NCBI GenBank assembly: GCA_902524895.1
Contig: CABZFH010000008.1
Coordinates: 1-42,969, forward strand
DNA length: 42,969 nucleotides
Source: an uncultured Alphaproteobacteria bacterium
GTDB lineage: Bacteria > Pseudomonadota > Alphaproteobacteria > Methylaequorales > Methylaequoraceae
Direction of reading: 5' to 3'
Shown here: positions 33,670-42,085 of the stretch, one piece after another
Numbering within the stretch: position 1 is the first letter of the stretch
Layout: each line of letters begins with the position of its first letter
Notes under the pieces: model-generated
Told to the model about the DNA's origin: nothing
What the model saw: the letters and a program-made list of their open reading frames with translations, nothing else
Databases searched by the model: none
Program-made: the position numbers and the translations under genes

Positions 33670-33897
33670 ATGAATTTATTAAAAAAAAATCTTAAGTGGA
33701 TTGCTACTTTTTTAGTATTGGTAGGAATACTCTTAACTAACCTCAATTTGTACCCTGTAAATTTATTATTTCACGGATTTGGGGTCATTTTATGGACTTA
33801 TTTTGGTTATTTAAGTAATGATAAACCAATAATGATAAACTTTGGACTTCAAATTCCTCTCTTTGCCCTTTGTTTTTATAACTTGCAAATAAGTTAA
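33670..33897 (+). CDS. small two-helix membrane protein (DUF6552-like)
   Basis: The frame opens inside the previous gene at 33562, but a good start is ATG 33670 (MNLLKKNLKWIATFLVLVGIL), giving 75 residues. Two to three hydrophobic segments with KWIAT..LVLVGILLTNLNLYPVNL and a GFGVILWTYFGY turn resemble small alphaproteobacterial membrane proteins of the DUF6552 type. Role unknown. Confidence 0.55.
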   Translation: MNLLKKNLKWIATFLVLVGILLTNLNLYPVNLLFHGFGVILWTYFGYLSNDKPIMINFGLQIPLFALCFYNLQIS

Positions 33898-33982
33898 AAA
33901 AATAATGATTTGAATAAAAGTCTAAAATTATTTATTATTTTCATTATACAAATTTTAACAATTAAATAAATTCTCATAAATT

Positions 33983-34534
33983 ATGTTCAAATATTTCTTT
34001 ACCATTTTAATTACAATTTCTACTGCTCATCTTTTTGCTAATAATCATAAATCTGATACTGCTGATTTAGACGATATAAAACTTTACGATATAGTAAAAG
34101 TTGAGCATTGTCTTGATCAAGCTTATGACACTATTCCTGGTCATGCTAGAAAACTCGAATTTAAAATTGAGGGTGACGATCCTATTTACGAGTTTGATAT
34201 TGAATCCATAAATGATGGTTTCACATATAACGTTGAATGCAATGCTGAAGAAGGTTTTATTATTGAGGTAGAAAAAGAAGTTTCAGCTGATAATAAAATT
34301 TTTAGTAGTGGTGCAAAAATTTCAATTGAAAAGGCTAAGTCAAATGCAATAGCTATTCATCCCGGTAAAGTTGTATCACAAGAGAGGGAAATCGGTATGG
34401 ACGGAAGTCTAACATATGAATTTGATATACAAACAGACGTCGGTTATGAGATAAAAGTTGATGTTGACGCAGTAACGGGAAAGATCGAGGAAGCTAATAT
34501 TGAGTTATATGAAATTGGTATGGAAAAAGAATAA
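33983..34534 (+). CDS. secreted protein with two PepSY-like repeats
   Basis: 183 residues. A signal peptide (MFKYFFTILITISTAHLFA) is followed by an acidic mature part. Two copies of the PepSY pattern are visible: a helix with pro-peptide-like GHARKLEFKIEGDDPIYEFDI, and later AIAIHPGKVVSQEREIGM, then SLTYEFDIQTDVGYEIKVDVDAVTGKI. PepSY domains are periplasmic inhibitors or modulators. No membrane partner is adjacent. Confidence 0.75.
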   Translation: MFKYFFTILITISTAHLFANNHKSDTADLDDIKLYDIVKVEHCLDQAYDTIPGHARKLEFKIEGDDPIYEFDIESINDGFTYNVECNAEEGFIIEVEKEVSADNKIFSSGAKISIEKAKSNAIAIHPGKVVSQEREIGMDGSLTYEFDIQTDVGYEIKVDVDAVTGKIEEANIELYEIGMEKE

Positions 34535-34611
34535 TTTTTAACTTAGGAATTGAAATAAAACAAATTTTATTAGAATTACTGTTTAAAAGTTCAAATTACA
34601 TAAATTTTATA

Positions 34612-35205
34612 ATGAGTATTAAAACTATTATCATTTTTTGGGTTGTATCATTATCTTGCAACTATCTTTTGGCTCTTCCTAAGTGCAATGGAGATTTTAG
34701 TAGACATTGTTTTGCAAACATAAACCATAAAAATGGTGAAAGATATGTTGGTGAAGTTAAAAATTATAAATATGAAGGTAAAGGCACTTATCTTTATGTG
34801 AATGGCAATGTTTATGAGGGAGAGTTTAAAAATGGTCAACAGAATGGGTATGGAATTTTTTCATTTTCTAATGGAAATAAATACGAAGGTGATTTTAAAG
34901 ATGGCCTTTTTCATGGAAAAGGATCCTCTGTATATGTAAGTGGTGAAAAATACGTAGGTCAATTTGAAAATGATTTACCAAATGGAAAGGGTATACAAAT
35001 TTTGCCAAATGGTGACAAGTATACTGGACAATTTATTAATGGTTTTCGTTCAGGAGCAGGCGTTTTAACTTTTGTTAATGGTGACGAGTATGTTGGAGAA
35101 TTTAAAGATAATCTTTTCAATGGAAACGGAAAGTTTAAATTTTCAAATGGTAACAAACAGGAAGGCTATTTTAAAAATAATAAATTTCTCGGATCAAAAG
35201 AATGA
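34612..35205 (+). CDS. secreted MORN-repeat protein
   Basis: 197 residues: a signal peptide (VVSLSCNYLLA) and then about seven MORN repeats of 23 residues, YxGxFKNGxxNGxGxxxFxNGxKYEG. Examples are YEGEFKNGQQNGYGIFSFSN and YVGEFKDNLFNGNGKFKFSN. MORN repeats form an elongated beta-hairpin stack that binds lipids or proteins. In exported bacterial versions the partner is unknown. Confidence 0.85.
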   Translation: MSIKTIIIFWVVSLSCNYLLALPKCNGDFSRHCFANINHKNGERYVGEVKNYKYEGKGTYLYVNGNVYEGEFKNGQQNGYGIFSFSNGNKYEGDFKDGLFHGKGSSVYVSGEKYVGQFENDLPNGKGIQILPNGDKYTGQFINGFRSGAGVLTFVNGDEYVGEFKDNLFNGNGKFKFSNGNKQEGYFKNNKFLGSKE

Positions 35206-35235
35206 TTAAATGATTTAAAAAATTATCTATTTAAT

Positions 35236-35406
35236 TTAAATATTTTCTCTTAAAATTTGGTGTGCAATACGTTTTTTATATCTTCTTTGACGACGTTTTG
35301 CCTTTGAAGGTGATGCTCTCCAGTCTCTTCTTTTATCAATAACTAGAGTTTCTATATCCTCAGGGGAATCAATAAATTTAAAATCATTCTCATATGTTCT
35401 TCGCAT
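35236..35406 (-). CDS. 56-aa basic protein
   Basis: Begins MRRTYENDFKFIDSPEDIET and continues with a strongly basic middle (KRRDWRASPSKAKRRQRRYK) and a C-terminal KKRIAHQILRENI. The arrangement, an acidic N-terminal part and Arg/Lys-rich second half, suggests nucleic-acid or ribosome binding. Its amino-acid composition is far from that of random A+T-rich DNA (12 Arg), supporting a real gene. No family recognised. Confidence 0.6.
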   Translation of the reverse strand: MRRTYENDFKFIDSPEDIETLVIDKRRDWRASPSKAKRRQRRYKKRIAHQILRENI

Positions 35407-35474
35407 AAATCTTAAATAATACTTTTTTTTAAAATTTCATTAATTATGTATTAACAAAAAGATATAAAGAAAAA

Positions 35475-35672
35475 ATGTATATTTTTGACGACAATGGAAA
35501 AAAATTTAAAATTAAGAATCTAACGAATTTTAAAACTCATATTGATGTATTTCACAACAATGGTGAAAGCATACATGAAGAAAATGGATTTTATTTTACT
35601 GTTAATGACGATTTTAGAAAGAAAATTAATATATTATTTAACAAATATGAAGATTCTTGTAAAAACAAATGA
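35475..35672 (+). CDS. hypothetical protein, 65 aa
   Basis: Soluble, mixed-charge, with MYIFDDNGKKFKIKNLTNFK at the start and NGFYFTVNDDFRKKIN in the middle. It overlaps the next gene by 26 bp in another frame. No family recognised. Confidence 0.45.
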   Translation: MYIFDDNGKKFKIKNLTNFKTHIDVFHNNGESIHEENGFYFTVNDDFRKKINILFNKYEDSCKNK

Positions 35673-35859
35673 ATTAATTTTTCTTAGCTGGGTAAAACAT
35701 CAGTTAAATGAAAATGACATAAATTTTCTAGTTTTCGATGAATTTATAAGTTCAACAGAGGGAAATATAAATGCATTTCCTATAAGAGTTCTTGTTTCTG
35801 AAAATGATTATGTGAAAGCTAAAAAGCTTATCAAAAGAGAAGAATCTAAGAAAAATTAG
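35647..35859 (+). CDS. DUF2007-family protein
   Basis: The frame opens at 35542, but the family-like start is ATG 35647 (MKILVKTNELIFLSWVKHQL), giving 70 residues. Features: LSWVKHQLNENDINFLVFDEF, then FPIRVLVSENDYVKAKKLI, the beta-alpha-beta pattern of the small DUF2007 (PII-like fold) proteins of unknown signalling role. The end overlaps the convergent mnmH gene by 14 bp. Confidence 0.7.
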   Translation: MKILVKTNELIFLSWVKHQLNENDINFLVFDEFISSTEGNINAFPIRVLVSENDYVKAKKLIKREESKKN

Positions 35860-36901
35860 TTTCTATAGCTTCTACTATAAATTTAAGATTCTTCTTATTA
35901 ATTCCAGAAAGTTTAAGATTGAAAGTGATCATTTTATCTGTAAAAAATTTCCTTTTTTTGTATACTTTGTCGTAATGGAATTTAAGTAGGTTTTCGGTGA
36001 AACTGAAATAATCCCTAGTTTTTAAATTTCTTTCTAACATCACAAAATTATTATTTGTTACAAACTTTTTAAAAATCTTTAGTTTTTCAAATACTGGTTC
36101 TGGATCTTTTATAAAATATTTATAATCTTTCGTAATAAATTTGGCTCTATCTTTTATGCAAATATCTAAATTTAGTAATCTTCCGTTTAACATATTTGAA
36201 AAAATTTTATTTGGAATTGATAGTTTTCCAATTTTATTACTTTCGGATTCAACCCAAATTTTTTGGTTAACATCAAATTTTTGAATTTCGAACCAAATAT
36301 TTGTTTCAAATTTTTTTTGAGTGGGCTGTTTTTCATTAGGGATATCTCCAAAAACTGAACCTTTGTGCCTAGAAATTTTTTCTAAGTTTAATACATTATA
36401 TTTTTTGGATAATAAATTTAAAAAGTATGTTTTTCCTGAACCAGTTAGTCCACCCAAAACATTAAAACTGAATTTGTTCACTTGATTTTCTAAAAAATCT
36501 CTAATGTAGGCTCTAAAATTTTTATAACCTTGATTAAGGATTTGAACATCATAACCAATACTTTTCATAACTAAATACATACTTAATGATCTCATGCCAC
36601 CTCTCCAGCAATATAAAAGAATTTTATCAGTTTTTTTAAAGTCATTTTTTTTTAAAAACTTACTAATATTTTTTGAAATAATCTCTGCTCCAAGCTTTCT
36701 AGACTCAAAAATATTTTTTGAATAAAGATTGCCAACAATAGCTCTTTCATTATTATTCAAAACTGGTAAATTTATTGAAGTAGGGATCGAATCATCTATA
36801 AATTCTTTTTCTGACCTAACGTCTATGATTTTATTAAAATGATTTAAAGTATTTTTTCCAAAATCAATTTTTTTTATGTAAAAGTTTGTATCCAAATTCA
36901 A
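35846..36901 (-). CDS. mnmH: tRNA 2-selenouridine synthase
   Basis: 351 residues in two parts. The N-terminal rhodanese domain (1-135) has the entry IIDVRSEKEF and the active loop YCWRGGMRS with catalytic Cys98. The C-terminal P-loop domain carries GGLTGSGKT (150-158). MnmH (SelU/YbbB) swaps sulfur for selenium at U34 of Lys, Glu and Gln tRNAs, using selenophosphate from SelD and a geranylated intermediate. Length is normal for the family. It is divergent from a selenium-type ABC transporter, with selD nearby, so the whole block serves tRNA selenation. Confidence 0.93.
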   Translation of the reverse strand: MNLDTNFYIKKIDFGKNTLNHFNKIIDVRSEKEFIDDSIPTSINLPVLNNNERAIVGNLYSKNIFESRKLGAEIISKNISKFLKKNDFKKTDKILLYCWRGGMRSLSMYLVMKSIGYDVQILNQGYKNFRAYIRDFLENQVNKFSFNVLGGLTGSGKTYFLNLLSKKYNVLNLEKISRHKGSVFGDIPNEKQPTQKKFETNIWFEIQKFDVNQKIWVESESNKIGKLSIPNKIFSNMLNGRLLNLDICIKDRAKFITKDYKYFIKDPEPVFEKLKIFKKFVTNNNFVMLERNLKTRDYFSFTENLLKFHYDKVYKKRKFFTDKMITFNLKLSGINKKNLKFIVEAIETNFS

Positions 36902-36912
36902 TATTTTTATCT

Positions 36913-36962
36913 TGTGATAATTACTTAATCACTTATGAATATATTTTATTATGTGATAATTA
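36913..36962. promoter_or_regulatory. paired TGTGATAATTA sites between mnmH and the transporter
   Basis: TGTGATAATTA occurs at 36913..36923 and 36952..36962, 39 bp apart (about four helical turns), in the 90-bp divergent promoter region. The first is also half of a GTGAT-N9-ATCAC inverted repeat. A shared regulator of mnmH and the transporter is likely but unknown. Confidence 0.5.
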
Positions 36963-36990
36963 TTAAATTATTTAAATATTTATTTCAATC

Positions 36991-37734
36991 ATGTTTAATC
37001 ATTTAAAATTAGAAAATATTTCACTGAAGAATAATAAAAAAATTTTACTTTACAATTTAAATATAGAAATTGTAGAAAAAGAGAAAATTGCTGTAATTGG
37101 TCCAACGGGGGCAGGAAAAACGTTATTTTTAAATTTACTATGCTTTGGGTTAAGGCCAAGTGAAGGAAAAATATTTATTAATACTGAAAATTTCTGGAAG
37201 AAAAATAATTTTTTTCAAAACCAAGTTAGAAAATATTTTTATCTTATTCCTCAAGTTCCAGATATGCCGAATAGACAAAGAGTAATGTCAGCTTTACATG
37301 CAAGTTATATTAATAAGTGGTCACTTTTAAAAGTGATTGCGTCACTATTCTTTCCTTTTAAAAAAAAATCCATTGAACTAGTCCTTAAAGAACTAGGTTT
37401 ATTTGAAAAAATTGATGAAACAATAGAAAATCTTTCAGGTGGGCAAAAACAAGCAATTTCTTTAGCTAGAATTTTTTTATCTCAACCTGAAATAATGATA
37501 TTAGATGAACCACTGAGTGCTGTAGATCCAAATAGATCAAATTTTTTGTTAAAAAAAATTTTGGAATATCAAAAAAAAACAATGGCAACGATAGTTTGTT
37601 CTTTACATCAACCTGATATTGCAAAAAAATATTTTACAAGAATTATAGGAATTAATAATGGAAAAATAGTTTATGATGGGACATCAAAAAAATTATCTCA
37701 AACACAGCAAGAAAAAATTTATAAAGGTAAGTAA
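36991..37734 (+). CDS. PhnC-like ABC transporter ATPase, probable selenium oxyanion importer
   Basis: 247 residues: Walker A GPTGAGKT (37-44), signature LSGGQKQAISLARIF (about 148-162), Walker B IMILDEPLSAVDP and the switch His in SLHQPD. It belongs to the PhnC (phosphonate/phosphite) branch. With two PhnE-type permeases, a PhnD-type binding protein, mnmH and selD alongside, it matches the neighbourhood of the transporter class thought to import selenate or another selenium oxyanion. The substrate is inferred from context only. Confidence 0.78.
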   Translation: MFNHLKLENISLKNNKKILLYNLNIEIVEKEKIAVIGPTGAGKTLFLNLLCFGLRPSEGKIFINTENFWKKNNFFQNQVRKYFYLIPQVPDMPNRQRVMSALHASYINKWSLLKVIASLFFPFKKKSIELVLKELGLFEKIDETIENLSGGQKQAISLARIFLSQPEIMILDEPLSAVDPNRSNFLLKKILEYQKKTMATIVCSLHQPDIAKKYFTRIIGINNGKIVYDGTSKKLSQTQQEKIYKGK

Positions 37735-37755
37735 AATTCTTTTTTTTAAAATATT

Positions 37756-38553
37756 ATGAAAAATTATTTTTTAATTAAAAACACGCTATATTTAGTTATT
37801 CTATTTTTAACCATAATTTTCTCTGGTTTAATAATTGAAAAATCTAATCTTTTAAATCTCAATTTTAATAACGTCAATGAAGTATTTTTTTTATTTTTTC
37901 CTTTAGAGTATTCCAAAGAATTTTTGTACACCACAATTGAAAATACTTTCATAACCATATCTATCGCAACTATCAGTGTTTTAATATCTACTTTTATATC
38001 CTTACCAATGTCGGTTATTTGTTCAAATAATTTATCTTCATCAACAATTTTTAAAAATAAAAATAAAATTAAAGACTTAAGTAGATATTTTTTAAGAACA
38101 AATTTTCTATTTCTTCGAAGCTTGCCAGAAATAATAGTAGCATTATTATTGGTCAAAATTCTTGGATTAGGTGTTAATGCAGCAATCCTATCAATTGTAA
38201 TAACTTTCACGGGTTTTATGACTAAGGTTTTTATTGAAATAATTGATTCCAGTAATACTGTATCTTCTGAAAACTTAATAAGAAGTGGAGCAGGTAAATT
38301 TAAAGTTTTTCTCTACGCCACACTTCCATTATGTTCAAAAGAAATAATTTCATATATTGTTTTTAGATGGGAATGTGCAATACGAACGTCTTTAATCCTT
38401 GGAATTGTAGGGGCGGGAGGATTAGGTCAGCAAATGGAACTTGCAATTAAGATGATGGACTTGAATGAGGTTTCAACTATAGTTTTTTTGTTGATATTTT
38501 TAGTTTATATTTGTGATCAAATTTCAAATTTCATAAGGAAAGTATTTATTTAA
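37756..38553 (+). CDS. PhnE-like ABC transporter permease 1
   Basis: 265 residues, about six membrane helices. The ATPase-contact loop is present: ENLIRSGAGKFKVFLYATLP followed, a helix later, by RWECAIRTSLILGIVGAGGLG, the PhnE version of the EAA loop. The N-terminal part has one signal-anchor helix (YLVILFLTIIFSGLIIE). It follows the ATPase by 21 bp and the second permease by 1 bp. The pair of related permeases forms a heterodimer. Confidence 0.8.
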   Translation: MKNYFLIKNTLYLVILFLTIIFSGLIIEKSNLLNLNFNNVNEVFFLFFPLEYSKEFLYTTIENTFITISIATISVLISTFISLPMSVICSNNLSSSTIFKNKNKIKDLSRYFLRTNFLFLRSLPEIIVALLLVKILGLGVNAAILSIVITFTGFMTKVFIEIIDSSNTVSSENLIRSGAGKFKVFLYATLPLCSKEIISYIVFRWECAIRTSLILGIVGAGGLGQQMELAIKMMDLNEVSTIVFLLIFLVYICDQISNFIRKVFI

Positions 38554-38554
38554 A

Positions 38555-39325
38555 ATGTACTTAAATAAATTAAAAATATTTACTATTGTAACTATTAGTA
38601 TCTTCTTAACGACATGTTTTATTTTTCTTGAAACAAATTTATTCGAGGTTTTTAAATATGAAACAGTTTTATCATTTTTAATTTTTTTTAAAGAATTTTC
38701 CAACCCTAATATAAGTACTAAATTTTTGTCTGAAGTAATTAATGCTTCTTTTGAAACAGTAATGATTTCGTTTGTAAGTACTATAATATCTTCAGTTTTC
38801 GCTTTTTTCATAATGATTGTTTCAAATACTAAAAATTTCTTTTTAATAAGCTTTTTAAAACTTTTAACTAATTTCTTAAGATCAATTCCTGATTTGTTAT
38901 GGGGGGTAATTTTACTAATGTTTTTTGGTCTCGGACCATTCACTGGTACTTTGGCTTTGACACTTCATACTTCTGGAATTTTAGGAAGACTCTTTGTTGA
39001 ATTATTAGAAAATCAAAAGATGCAAAATACGCTGTCTAACTTCAAAACCAACAATGGATCATTTTTAAGATATTTTTTTTATTATATATTTCCAAAAATA
39101 TTTCCTCAAATGATAAGTTATATCTTATACAGATGGGAAAATAATATTCGAGCTGCATCCATACTCGGAATAATTGGAGCGGGGGGGTTAGGTCAACTTC
39201 TATTCTATAGACTTAGCCTATTTCATTATGATGAAGTATCAACAATACTATTTTTTACTGTATCAATGGTGATATTAGTTGATCTTTTAAGTTCCTTTCT
39301 ACGATCAAAATACACTGGTAGATAA
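38555..39325 (+). CDS. PhnE-like ABC transporter permease 2
   Basis: 256 residues, clearly homologous to the first permease: SLPEIIVALLLVKILGLG aligns with SIPDLLWGVILLMFFGLG, and the C-terminal RWENNIRAASILGIIGAGGLGQ with its counterpart. It starts 1 bp after the first permease. Its stop codon abuts the stop of the convergent binding-protein gene, leaving no intergenic base, so the two transcripts must overlap or end inside genes. Confidence 0.8.
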   Translation: MYLNKLKIFTIVTISIFLTTCFIFLETNLFEVFKYETVLSFLIFFKEFSNPNISTKFLSEVINASFETVMISFVSTIISSVFAFFIMIVSNTKNFFLISFLKLLTNFLRSIPDLLWGVILLMFFGLGPFTGTLALTLHTSGILGRLFVELLENQKMQNTLSNFKTNNGSFLRYFFYYIFPKIFPQMISYILYRWENNIRAASILGIIGAGGLGQLLFYRLSLFHYDEVSTILFFTVSMVILVDLLSSFLRSKYTGR

Positions 39326-40174
39326 CTACTTAATTAAACCAGTTTTTCTTCCTGCTTTATAAATATTTAAATAATTGCTTTCATTAGTTTTAATATATTT
39401 CTTTGTTCTTTGAAGATCTAATATTTTCTTATGATCAAGGTTATTGTAATCTAGTGTTAAAAAGGCATTTACTAAGGATTTTTTGATTTCATCTTTCAAA
39501 TCTTTTCTTAATGTCCAATTGTAATCGTAATATTCAGGAGTAGTAAAGAAAACACTGAGTTTTTTTGCCTTTTTAGGATTTTCTCTTACGAATTTTTCCC
39601 AAACAAGCGAATTTAGAGCTCCTGCTGAAACTTTTTTACCCAAAACTGAAAAAATAGTTGCATCGTGTGCTCCAGAGTAACCAATTTCACTAAAATATTC
39701 TTCAGGGTTAATATTTTGCTTTTCTAGAAAAAATCTTGGCATAAGATGTCCAGAAGTTGATGATGGAGATCCAAAAGAAAAAGATTTGTTTTTTAAATCT
39801 TCTAATATCTTAATTTCATTATCTACATGCGTAATAAACACAGAAGTAAACAAAGAATCCTTTACTCTTTGAATAACAGGCTCCACATTTCCATTACTTC
39901 TAATTTTGGCTTGAACGTATGTAAGCCCTCCTAACCAAGCCATATCCACTTTTCCTTGAGATAAAGCTTCTACAACAGATGAGTAATTAGTAACAGAAAA
40001 AAATTTAACTTTTAGTTTAGTTTTTGTTTCTAAGTATTCTGTTAAAGGTAAAAATTTTTTATGAAGTTCTGTAATCGATTCATCTGGTATGGAAGAAATA
40101 ATCAATTTATCTCGAGATTGTATTGGTGTGATAAAAGAAGATATTAAAAAAATTGTAAAAATTACTTTAAACAT
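39326..40174 (-). CDS. PhnD-like periplasmic binding protein, putative selenium oxyanion binding
   Basis: 282 residues. A signal peptide (MFKVIFTIFLISSFITPIQS) is followed by a PhnD-type binding protein: LIISSIPDESITELHKKFLP, TNYSSVVEALSQGKVDMAWLGG, then SFSFGSPSSTSGHLMPRFFL and EIGYSGAHDATIFSVLGKKV. The S-S-T-S-G-H loop is the usual anion site. Clades of this family beside selD and mnmH are considered selenate binders, which fits here. It overlaps selD by 13 bp on the minus strand, while the ATPase and permeases are on the plus strand, so one transporter is split between two operons. Confidence 0.78.
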   Translation of the reverse strand: MFKVIFTIFLISSFITPIQSRDKLIISSIPDESITELHKKFLPLTEYLETKTKLKVKFFSVTNYSSVVEALSQGKVDMAWLGGLTYVQAKIRSNGNVEPVIQRVKDSLFTSVFITHVDNEIKILEDLKNKSFSFGSPSSTSGHLMPRFFLEKQNINPEEYFSEIGYSGAHDATIFSVLGKKVSAGALNSLVWEKFVRENPKKAKKLSVFFTTPEYYDYNWTLRKDLKDEIKKSLVNAFLTLDYNNLDHKKILDLQRTKKYIKTNESNYLNIYKAGRKTGLIK

Positions 40175-41202
40175 ATAGACGGTGGGGTGTTAGAAAAAAA
40201 TCCAATAATTTTTGCAGAAAAAAATTCGTTTTTTTTTAATAATTCAATAATTTCTTTCGATTTATTTTTTTTACAAGAGATTAAAAGTCCTCCAGAGGTT
40301 TGAGGATCAGTCAGTAGAATTCTATCATTCTTATTTAATTCTTTGTTATTTTTTAAAAAACCTTTATAACTCTTCCAGTTTTTTCCAGATGCAGCGGTAT
40401 AAACTGAATTATTTATTAATTGGCGAACACCTCTCAACTTGGGTAAATTTTTGATAAAAATAGTGGCAGATACATTACTGGCCTTACAAACTTCTTTCAG
40501 ATGTCCAAGAAGTCCAAACCCTGTTACGTCTGTAATTGAAGATATATATTTTTTTTTTCCTAATATGATTCCAATATCATTTAGCTTTGTACAATTTTTA
40601 ATCAATTCTTTATATAAGATTTTATTTTTTTTACATCTTTTTAAAGCCGTTGATAAAATACCTGTTCCAAGAGGTTTTGTTAAAATAATATCTTCTCCTC
40701 CAAGAGCATTGGAGTTAGTTTTCAAATTCTTAATTTTAACCTCTCCAACAACCGCAAGTCCGTATATTGGTTCACTTGATTCAATTGTATGACCACCAGC
40801 TACCATTACATTAGCCTTTTTACAAATTGCTTGTCCACCTTCTATAATTTTTTTTATTAATTTGATTTCAATTTTGTTAATTGGCATAGCCACAATTGCA
40901 AGAGCAAAGAGAGGTTTTGCTCCCATTGCATAAATATCTGATAAAGCATTAGTTGCTGCTATAGCTCCAAAATCAAATGGATCGTCAACAATAGGCATAA
41001 AAAAATCTGTTGTTGCTACAATCGCTTTCTTTTTGTTGATTTTATAAACTGCCGCATCATCAGATTTAGAATTATTTATAAGTAATTTCTTGGAGAGTTT
41101 ATTAGGTAAGTCTTTAAGTAAATCATCAAGTACATTGGGTGGAACTTTGCAACCACAACCTCCACCTTTAGAGAATTTAGTCAGTTTAATTGGTCTATCC
41201 AT
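40162..41202 (-). CDS. selD: selenide, water dikinase (selenophosphate synthase), Cys form
   Basis: 346 residues. The active-site segment is KGGGCGCKVPP, with Cys16 where some species have selenocysteine and Lys19 for catalysis (C17/K20 in E. coli). ATP-site aspartates are in SKSDDAAVYKIN and VATTDFFMPIVDDP; AGGHTIESSEPIYG and DVTGFGLLGHL are family signatures, and LTDPQTSGGLL closes the C-terminal domain. SelD makes selenophosphate from selenide and ATP. With mnmH as the only user in sight and no selA/selB, the likely product is selenouridine tRNA. First gene of its operon, ahead of the binding protein. Confidence 0.95.
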   Translation of the reverse strand: MDRPIKLTKFSKGGGCGCKVPPNVLDDLLKDLPNKLSKKLLINNSKSDDAAVYKINKKKAIVATTDFFMPIVDDPFDFGAIAATNALSDIYAMGAKPLFALAIVAMPINKIEIKLIKKIIEGGQAICKKANVMVAGGHTIESSEPIYGLAVVGEVKIKNLKTNSNALGGEDIILTKPLGTGILSTALKRCKKNKILYKELIKNCTKLNDIGIILGKKKYISSITDVTGFGLLGHLKEVCKASNVSATIFIKNLPKLRGVRQLINNSVYTAASGKNWKSYKGFLKNNKELNKNDRILLTDPQTSGGLLISCKKNKSKEIIELLKKNEFFSAKIIGFFSNTPPSICLK

Positions 41203-41263
41203 AACTTTTAAGCAATTTATAATAAAAATTTAAATTTTAAAAGCAATTTTGTTTATAATAAAT

Positions 41264-41977
41264 TCATGTCCATGGGCTGTCTCGTGTCTTTTTTATTACT
41301 AATTTAGATTTTCCTCTAACATACTCTTTCCTTTTGATGAAAAATACAGCGTAAATTAGTCCAGCTAAAAATCCACCTATATGAGCTAACCATGCAGTAC
41401 CTGAAGATTGATCGGTTATTATTGAAAAGTTTACAAATTGAATTATGAACCAAAAACCCAATACTATTAATGCTGGTAGTTTAACTGCGAAGAAAAAAAT
41501 AATTAGTGGTATAATTACTGTAATTTTAATTTTAGGGAACAGATAAATATAGGCACCAAGAACTCCTGCTATGGCTCCAGAGGCCCCAATCATAGGTATA
41601 GGTGTTTTTGTGTTACCAAAGTATTGTGTTAGAGCTGCAATTATTCCGCACAATACATAAAAAAATATAAATCTTTTATGACCTATTCTATCTTCTATGT
41701 TGTCTGCAAATATCCATAAATAAAGCATATTTCCAAGAAAATGTAACCATCCACCATGCATGAACATGGATGTAAAAATTGTTAAAATAGGATAAAATGT
41801 TGGCATATTAAAATCTTGATTAAATAAACTTGCGGGTTTAAATCCAAAAAAAAATATATATTCGTTATTTAAAGAAGAAGTTGTTTGAATTAAGAATACA
41901 GTTGTACAAATACATAGGATTAATAATCTTATTATAGGTTTTTTTTTAGTAGGATTATCATCTTTTATTGGAATCAT
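41264..41977 (-). CDS. rhomboid-family intramembrane serine protease
   Basis: 237 residues with six membrane helices. The family core is present: HGGWLHFLGNMLYLWIFADNIED (74-96), the nucleophile GASGAIAGVLGAY with Ser133, and His199 in AWLAHIGGFLAGL, forming the Ser-His dyad within the membrane. The cytoplasmic ends are short and basic. It would cleave membrane proteins; the target is unknown. It lies between selD and the SOS genes with its own spacing, apparently a lone gene. Confidence 0.88.
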   Translation of the reverse strand: MIPIKDDNPTKKKPIIRLLILCICTTVFLIQTTSSLNNEYIFFFGFKPASLFNQDFNMPTFYPILTIFTSMFMHGGWLHFLGNMLYLWIFADNIEDRIGHKRFIFFYVLCGIIAALTQYFGNTKTPIPMIGASGAIAGVLGAYIYLFPKIKITVIIPLIIFFFAVKLPALIVLGFWFIIQFVNFSIITDQSSGTAWLAHIGGFLAGLIYAVFFIKRKEYVRGKSKLVIKKTRDSPWT

Positions 41978-42057
41978 TTTTTAGATCTCAAAATAGAGTA
42001 TATCATTCTAAGAAATATAATGAGAATTAAAAAATAATAAAAATAAAAGTTGGAAAT

Positions 42058-42072
42058 GTTCTACTTTTGTTC
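42058..42072 (+). promoter_or_regulatory. LexA (SOS) box, GTTC-N7-GTTC
   Basis: GTTC TACTTTT GTTC, the exact direct-repeat form bound by LexA in Alphaproteobacteria, 14 bp before the umuD start. It predicts DNA-damage induction of umuDC and rules out the longer upstream reading of umuD, which would run through it. Confidence 0.85.
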
Positions 42073-42085
42073 TATATTCATTATT

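Noticed and set aside
37764-38210. 148-codon minus-strand frame opposite permease 1
   Set aside because: It lies fully inside a well-supported membrane-protein gene and has no family features of its own.
36991-40174. Phosphonate importer phnCDE
   Set aside because: Family membership allows it, but no C-P lyase or phosphonatase genes are near and selD and mnmH flank it on both sides.
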